Shown one piece after another: positions 58,963 to 64,000 of a DNA stretch of 64,000 bases; the first letter of the stretch is position 1, and each line of letters begins with the position of its first letter. Location of the stretch: contig NC_133027.1 of NCBI RefSeq assembly GCF_048771995.1, positions 58,403,501 through 58,467,500 on the forward strand. Reading direction: 5' to 3'. Made by a program: the position numbers and the translations under genes. Below the pieces are notes generated by a model, which did no database searches, had not been told where the DNA came from, and saw only the letters and a program-made list of their open reading frames with translations. Origin of the DNA: Taeniopygia guttata (Eukaryota; Chordata; Aves; Passeriformes; Estrildidae).

Positions 58963-61879
58963 GTTATGTAAATGTGCATGTCGTATATCTGATACAGTAG
59001 ATTACTGAAAAAATTCCTTTATCATTTCAATTTATTCTCAATTTTATGATTGATCATAGCAAATAATAAATATCTTATAATATCACCTTTCCAGATTAAA
59101 ATGCTGCAAGTCTAAATATTGCATCTTTAAAGTTATTAAGTGAGAAATAATGAGCTGCTGAAGCATTGAGTAGATGCTGTATTTCTAATTCATAAAAGGC
59201 TGCACTCTGAATTTCACTTTTAGTAATGACACCATGTTTTTCATAGATGAATGACATATTGAGAAGGGAAAGTCAAATGCTGCCTAATGACAAGAAAATT
59301 GAAGTGGACCTAAAAGAGTGAGACACAGACTTCAGATAGATTTATAAATGTTTGTTTAAATACTGAATTTGAATCCTTTCCACTAAAGAGGTGGTGAGAG
59401 ATCACAAAGCTCCATGACTTACTTGTATCCCAAAATTATTGTTGATTATAGTTTGTAGTTTACCTGAAAAGCTGTGTATTAGATTTTTTTTCTGATAATG
59501 TTTTTTGTTGGATATTCATAATGGAAGTGTAGAATATTCATGTATATGTTTTCTCTAGTAGTAAGCGAAAATTTTTCAAACTTTCTTACATTTTTTTCAA
59601 AAATAATAATTTTGAGCTAATGACTTCTGAAATTTGCTTTAACTTGAGCTTACAAAATTGCTTTGATGCCTCGGTTGATAGATGAGGTTTTCTCTTGCTG
59701 AAATTACAAAAGCCTGAGAAGGACTACTGTGGTGACTTAAACCCTAAATACATGTATTGCTTGCTAAGCAGGAGCTGGTAAGCAGATTGGAAGGAGTGCA
59801 TATATGAAGGTGGAGAGAAATTACGTGAGTTGTGTAAGAGTCACAGTAAATAGCTGTGGCCAGAAAGAATGCAAATTACTAGATCTTTCCTGTGGCTCTA
59901 GAGGACAACAGGATCATTTTAACAAGGAAAGGGCAGTCTTTTGAGTCTCATTTTAAACTTTGCAGCAGGATAGATTTTGTTGTACCACTGGGAGATAGGC
60001 TAAAGCATCCTGATTCTTACCAGTCACTGAAATCTGGTGGATTGCACAGCTTGGCAGCTTCCAATCCATATAGGATCGGCTCAGGTCAGCTGATGCTGGT
60101 TTGCAGTATGTATTTATATCTGCAAGCTGTGCTACATTAGGGAGAAAGCTGACAACTGTTACCTATCAGATGATCTGAGACTTTTCTGGAATTTTCTAAT
60201 ACATATGATCCAATAGTGCACATATAAATTCAACTTCTATCTGGAGAAAATAAATGCTGTATAATTTTAACACATCGTGGATTGGTTTGGGCAGGCATGC
60301 TGTTGTTAGATTAAAGAGTAGTGAAGAGCAAGTGAAAAACCTCTTGAGGAAAGCTGATTCCCTTTAATTTAATAAAGTAAATGTTCTAAAAAATAAAATA
60401 TGAAAATACTTATTTTGGATGTCACATATAGGATGTCTGGAATATGTTAAAGCAACGAAAAATACCAAAAATTAAATCATTGTCATGCTAATACAATTTA
60501 CTTTAAATTATATATTTATATAATACTTTTATGTTTTAAGTAGAAATATCATTTTGGAAAAGAAAAAACAAACCCACACTTTAAATACTTTTAAGTGCAT
60601 TAGCAACATTATGCAAAAGCCTTGCTAACATCTGCGGCTGGGTAAAATCATTGTGTTTAATAATTTCAAAGTAAATACAGAATGTTTCTTAGGCTTACAG
60701 TTTCTTGAGGATCTGCCTTGGGTTTAAAAGATTATGAATTGCTTGTCATAGTAAAAGACCAGGGTTTTATAAAGCTGTGAGTGTGTGGTAGGAATCAGGA
60801 TAAAAATCACACCCACAATTAGGAGTATGAAACTAAGCCAGCAACAGCAGTAGTCATTACTTACAAACACTTCTTGAAGTTGTAAAAATTAACTGATGAT
60901 GCAGCTCCTGGAAGTGTTAGGGATGAATGAAGCACTTGTCCTGAATTCACTAGCACTGCATTTTAAACTGGGTATCAGATGTTTATTTCTTTTTATCTGT
61001 TTAAAATAAGCAAATTCTGTGAGACAGGCAAATATGGAGAGCTTCCAAACCTTTAGCTATAAACAGATTTTTCTTTATCCCCGCCAAGATGTGTTCTTCC
61101 GCCTCCTGCTTTTTTCTGCTGTGTGTAATTACTGCAGTGCTGTAAAGCTGTGTGATTAGTACTTTACTATTAGGAGGCAGTGCAAAGTGCAAAGAGTGCA
61201 AATATTTATCACTTACAAGTCACAACATTTGCATCCCAACTGCATTAGATAGAAAACTATTAATTTAAGCACTAGTTTCTACAGCCTTTTCAGTTGCTTT
61301 TAAAATGTTTTGCATGCTGTCATTCCATGCTATATGATTCCTGGAGCATAATAATGTCTATGGAACTTAAAGGTTTTGTATTTGTGCATGTAGAACTATA
61401 TTTTTGTGGGTTAGTTTGCATGATAGCTATGATAGCTGGAAATACTATTGTGTATTGAGCCAGCAATCACATTATTGATGAGTTGTTTTCTAATTCAGAC
61501 ACTGTTTTGGCTAATGAGGCTGATGCACCTACTAAAAGAAAAATTGCAGCAAATTCCTTCTGAATTTATAGATTGCTTGTGCCTTGTCAAAAAAAAAAAA
61601 AGAGGCAAAGCATGTCTCTTTGAGTTTTCCATTGATCAGAGTGGCACAGGGCACAGCTTTCAGATTTGGTGGGTGTTTTGCATTAAAATTAATGCTTCAG
61701 AAATACTTAATCACTACTATATGATAACTTTATAGTTATAGTTGGTTCTGTGGCTTTCTAGTTTCAACATGTTTTAAATGTCCTACAGGAAAAAAACCTC
61801 TGCATTTTCTAGATTCCTTTCAGTGATTTAGAGAGACTTCTTGATGTATCCTTTCTCCTAACTAGATCTCCTTTTAGCT

Positions 61880-61897
61880 CACACACACACACACACA
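61880..61897. repeat. (CA)9 microsatellite
   Basis: Uninterrupted CA dinucleotides in PCMT1 intron 7. Confidence 0.85.
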
Positions 61898-62456
61898 TTG
61901 CCCTGCCCCCAGCCTTTCTATAACCTACTCCTGAATTATCATAGCTCCTTCAGGAGCTAATCGAGTTCCTCTGAGAAATAAATAAACTAAGTGGTACAAA
62001 CTGCATAACAAGGATGCAAGACTCTGCTCCCACTTTCTTGAGAGACTGCAGCTGAAGCTAAACTTGCCTTTTTGGCAGCTACAGAGGATGGGTTTTGCCA
62101 ATACTCTGTCTAGTAAGTTGGCTCAGTTGCTTGCCAGTGCATAGCCAGCAGAATTCAGATGGCAGGTAGCCGTGTTACTAGCTGTGCAGTGTGGGGGGTT
62201 TCCTTAAAGCAAGGGATCCATTAAATGTAAAATAGAGGGACCCATATTTCACAATGAGTCACGTAGTATGAGATGATATGGGATTGCTGTTGCCTTTCCT
62301 TTGGTGTTTGTTTTTTTTCTCAAATGCTTGAAGAGATTTCTGAAGTTTTGCTGATGTGCTTGAGCACTTAAATGTAACTTGTTTCAATATCAAAACTTTT
62401 CAAATACCATTTCCAAGGGGAGAAGAAACATAACTGCATGTGTTTTCTTTCTACAG

Positions 62457-62469
62457 GGATGAATTGTAA
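62457..62469 (+). CDS. PCMT1: PCMT1 alternative terminal exon 8, coding part (RDEL C-terminus)
   Basis: Acceptor TTTCTTTCTACAG (AG at 62455-62456) is followed by G GAT GAA TTG TAA. Joined to exon 7 ending TCC AG at 54049, this reads S-R-D-E-L-stop. Mammalian PCMT1 is known to make two forms by this same switch, one ending RWK and one ending RDEL. The bird exon is therefore recognised despite having only four coding codons before the stop. The product would be 228 residues from the standard start. RDEL resembles the KDEL-type ER-retrieval signal. Confidence 0.9.
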
Positions 62470-63535
62470 AAGCTACATCATCTTGACCCAAACATAGTGT
62501 TACAGTGGACTGCTCATCTCCAGTTCTAAAAGCTTTTTGAAAACCAACAGCATTGCAGCTTGTTTTGGACTTCGTTATACTGTTGTTATCAGCATGGAAA
62601 AGCGTGGTGTTTTGTTTTATTTTTTTAGATGCTCAAGACAAATCTGATAAAGAAATGGTGGAAAGTTTTATGTGGGCACTGTTTTATTTAACATGCCTTT
62701 ATTTCACTTTCATCTGTTCAAAGTGAATTTCTGCAAAACTGCAGATAAAGACCTATGGCTTGTGAACTCTGATTTTGATGGGGGAACTTGAACACTCACT
62801 TCTCTCGGCTCCTGTGTCCTTGGTAAAACTGCTTCTGTGCACCTTATGACACTACGTAGGTAATACCAGGTTTTCTGTGTTCCAACGTCTGCTAGATGCT
62901 ACTAAAAGGAGATGAACTTCCTTCCTAAGCTTTTGACATGGTGTCATAGACTAGCATGTAGTAAATACAATCAGCTGCTTTTTTACCTTAAAGCCAGGCA
63001 TTGTATATATTAAATTTCACAACATCAGAGGTAGGTGGCCGCTCTTATCAAACATTGCTGTTCAAGCTGGACATCACAAACATGGTTTTCCCTTTCCTTC
63101 TAAAACTGATTAATGTAATATTGAAATTCTGTTGTGGTTTATAGCTCAGTGCTTGTGTGATACACATGGAGCTAACTCCCTAACTGTGAGGTGAGGTGTG
63201 TTCCAGTCACTGAACAATTTATGCAATGCTGCTTTGCCAGATAAAGTTAAAAGCAAAAGGGGGTTTTGTGCTTGTGTGGAAGATTAGGATGGGTAGGTAG
63301 ACTGAGATATGGATTGCTAGGTTCTTTATTAAAAGCCAAAACCCCCTTCAGTTCTAAAAGAAAGTTGGTTTTAGTAAAGCCATTTGCTGTATTAATGTTC
63401 TTATTTTTATAACTGGACCCCCAGGAAAAATTCTAGCTTTTTCAAAAGTGAATTCTAAATTGCTGGAGAAGGAACGCATCGGAAGGAATTCTGGACTCCA
63501 AAGTACAAATAAATGCACTTGTTCAGTTTTTATGT
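62470..63535 (+). terminator. PCMT1: 3' UTR of the RDEL transcript with candidate poly(A) signal
   Basis: Non-coding sequence after the RDEL stop. AATAAA at 63508-63513 (TACAAATAAATGC), followed by TTGTTCAGTTTTTATG, is the best poly(A) signal, giving about 1.07 kb of 3' UTR. Longer forms are possible. Confidence 0.55.
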
Positions 63536-64000
63536 AGAAGAATAGTTGGAAGGCTATAAAAGTTTTCTTCTGCCCTAAGTTTTCTATTTTGGTACTGTAA
63601 AATATCAACAGCAAATTGTGAAGCAGTACAGTAAGGTGGGCTGCTTTAGGAAAGGAGGGAAGTGTGTCTTCAGTCACCTTGCTCATATTTGAGCAACCAG
63701 GAATTAAAATAAGCAGTGTACTTTCCTTTCTTTTTTTAAAATTGGTAGGATTATAGACTAAAACAACCCATAGTGATCACTGGAAAAAAACGCAAAACAA
63801 CTTTTTATGGTGGAAGAGCAATAACTTTGTGATAGGATTAATCCCTGGAAGCATAAAGGTTATAATTCAAAGGCCTCTAAATATGGAAAAGGAATGTTTT
63901 AAATAACCTGCTTTTTGAAGGCCCATCCCATTTTGTTCCTCTATGAAAGATACTGTAGTAGTATCTTAATTTTTTTAGATGTTTGGAAATTAATGTACCA
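63536..64000. other. Flank beyond the PCMT1 distal poly(A) signal, nothing recognised
   Basis: No coding exon is seen. In human the next gene is LRP11 on the opposite strand, but no LRP11-like sequence is visible before the window ends. Confidence 0.55.

Larger units (their letters stand above)
54461..62456 (+). other. PCMT1: PCMT1 intron 7, used only by the RDEL form
   Basis: About 8 kb between the proximal poly(A) site and the RDEL exon. It contains a CR1 tail at about 57225-57400, a full-length solo LTR at 57920-58962 and a CA microsatellite at 61880-61897. No other gene is seen. For the RWK transcript this is downstream flanking DNA. Confidence 0.75.

Noticed and set aside
63354-63686. 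110-codon minus-strand frame at the right edge, considered as part of LRP11
   Set aside because: It shows no LRP11 features and overlaps the likely PCMT1 distal 3' UTR.
1-64000. CRISPR arrays, operons, tRNA or rRNA genes, or a complete active transposon
   Set aside because: None seen. The content is ordinary vertebrate gene, intron and fossil-repeat sequence.

Overview
This is vertebrate, almost certainly bird, genomic DNA. The genes have many short exons in long AT-rich introns. Three GC-rich promoter islands stand out, and the dispersed repeats are CR1 LINE ends and long terminal repeats of types common in birds. The gene order LATS1 - NUP43 - PCMT1, with LATS1 and NUP43 on the minus strand and PCMT1 on the plus strand, matches the block on human chromosome 6q25. 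No bacterial, plasmid or phage feature is present. I cannot name the species.

Layout. Positions 1-12.75 kb hold the 5' part of LATS1 (minus): a CpG-island promoter and untranslated first exon near 12.56-12.75 kb, then three coding exons giving residues 1-676 with the UBA domain, both PPxY motifs and the start of the MOB-binding helix. The kinase exons lie beyond the left edge. Positions 13.5-22.6 kb hold all of NUP43 (minus): eight coding exons that join in frame to a 374-residue WD40 nucleoporin. Its 3' end is only about 0.75 kb upstream of the LATS1 promoter. Positions 22.6-28.7 kb are intergenic between the divergent NUP43 and PCMT1 promoters. They contain an old LTR fragment and an extra CCAAT-rich GC island at 28.1-28.5 kb that no recognised gene explains. 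Positions 28.7-64 kb hold PCMT1 (plus). Seven coding exons give a 295-residue long form (227 residues from the internal standard start) ending in RWK. An alternative terminal exon 8.4 kb further on gives the RDEL ending. Intron 7, between the two endings, carries a full-length solo LTR.

Function. LATS1 is the NDR-family kinase of the Hippo pathway. NUP43 belongs to the Y (Nup107-160) complex of nuclear pores and kinetochores. PCMT1 repairs L-isoaspartyl damage in proteins. They are unrelated housekeeping or signalling genes in an old syntenic block, not an operon-like system. Every splice junction listed was read by eye from GT/AG sites, reading-frame continuity and remembered vertebrate orthologues; no alignment was run.

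The points most worth a second look are the second C-terminal exon of PCMT1 and its LTR-bearing intron, the hydrophobic N-terminal extension of PCMT1, the orphan GC island with a candidate minus-strand first exon, the tight NUP43-LATS1 tandem spacing, and a stop-poor unidentified patch in PCMT1 intron 5. I found no convincing new biological system.
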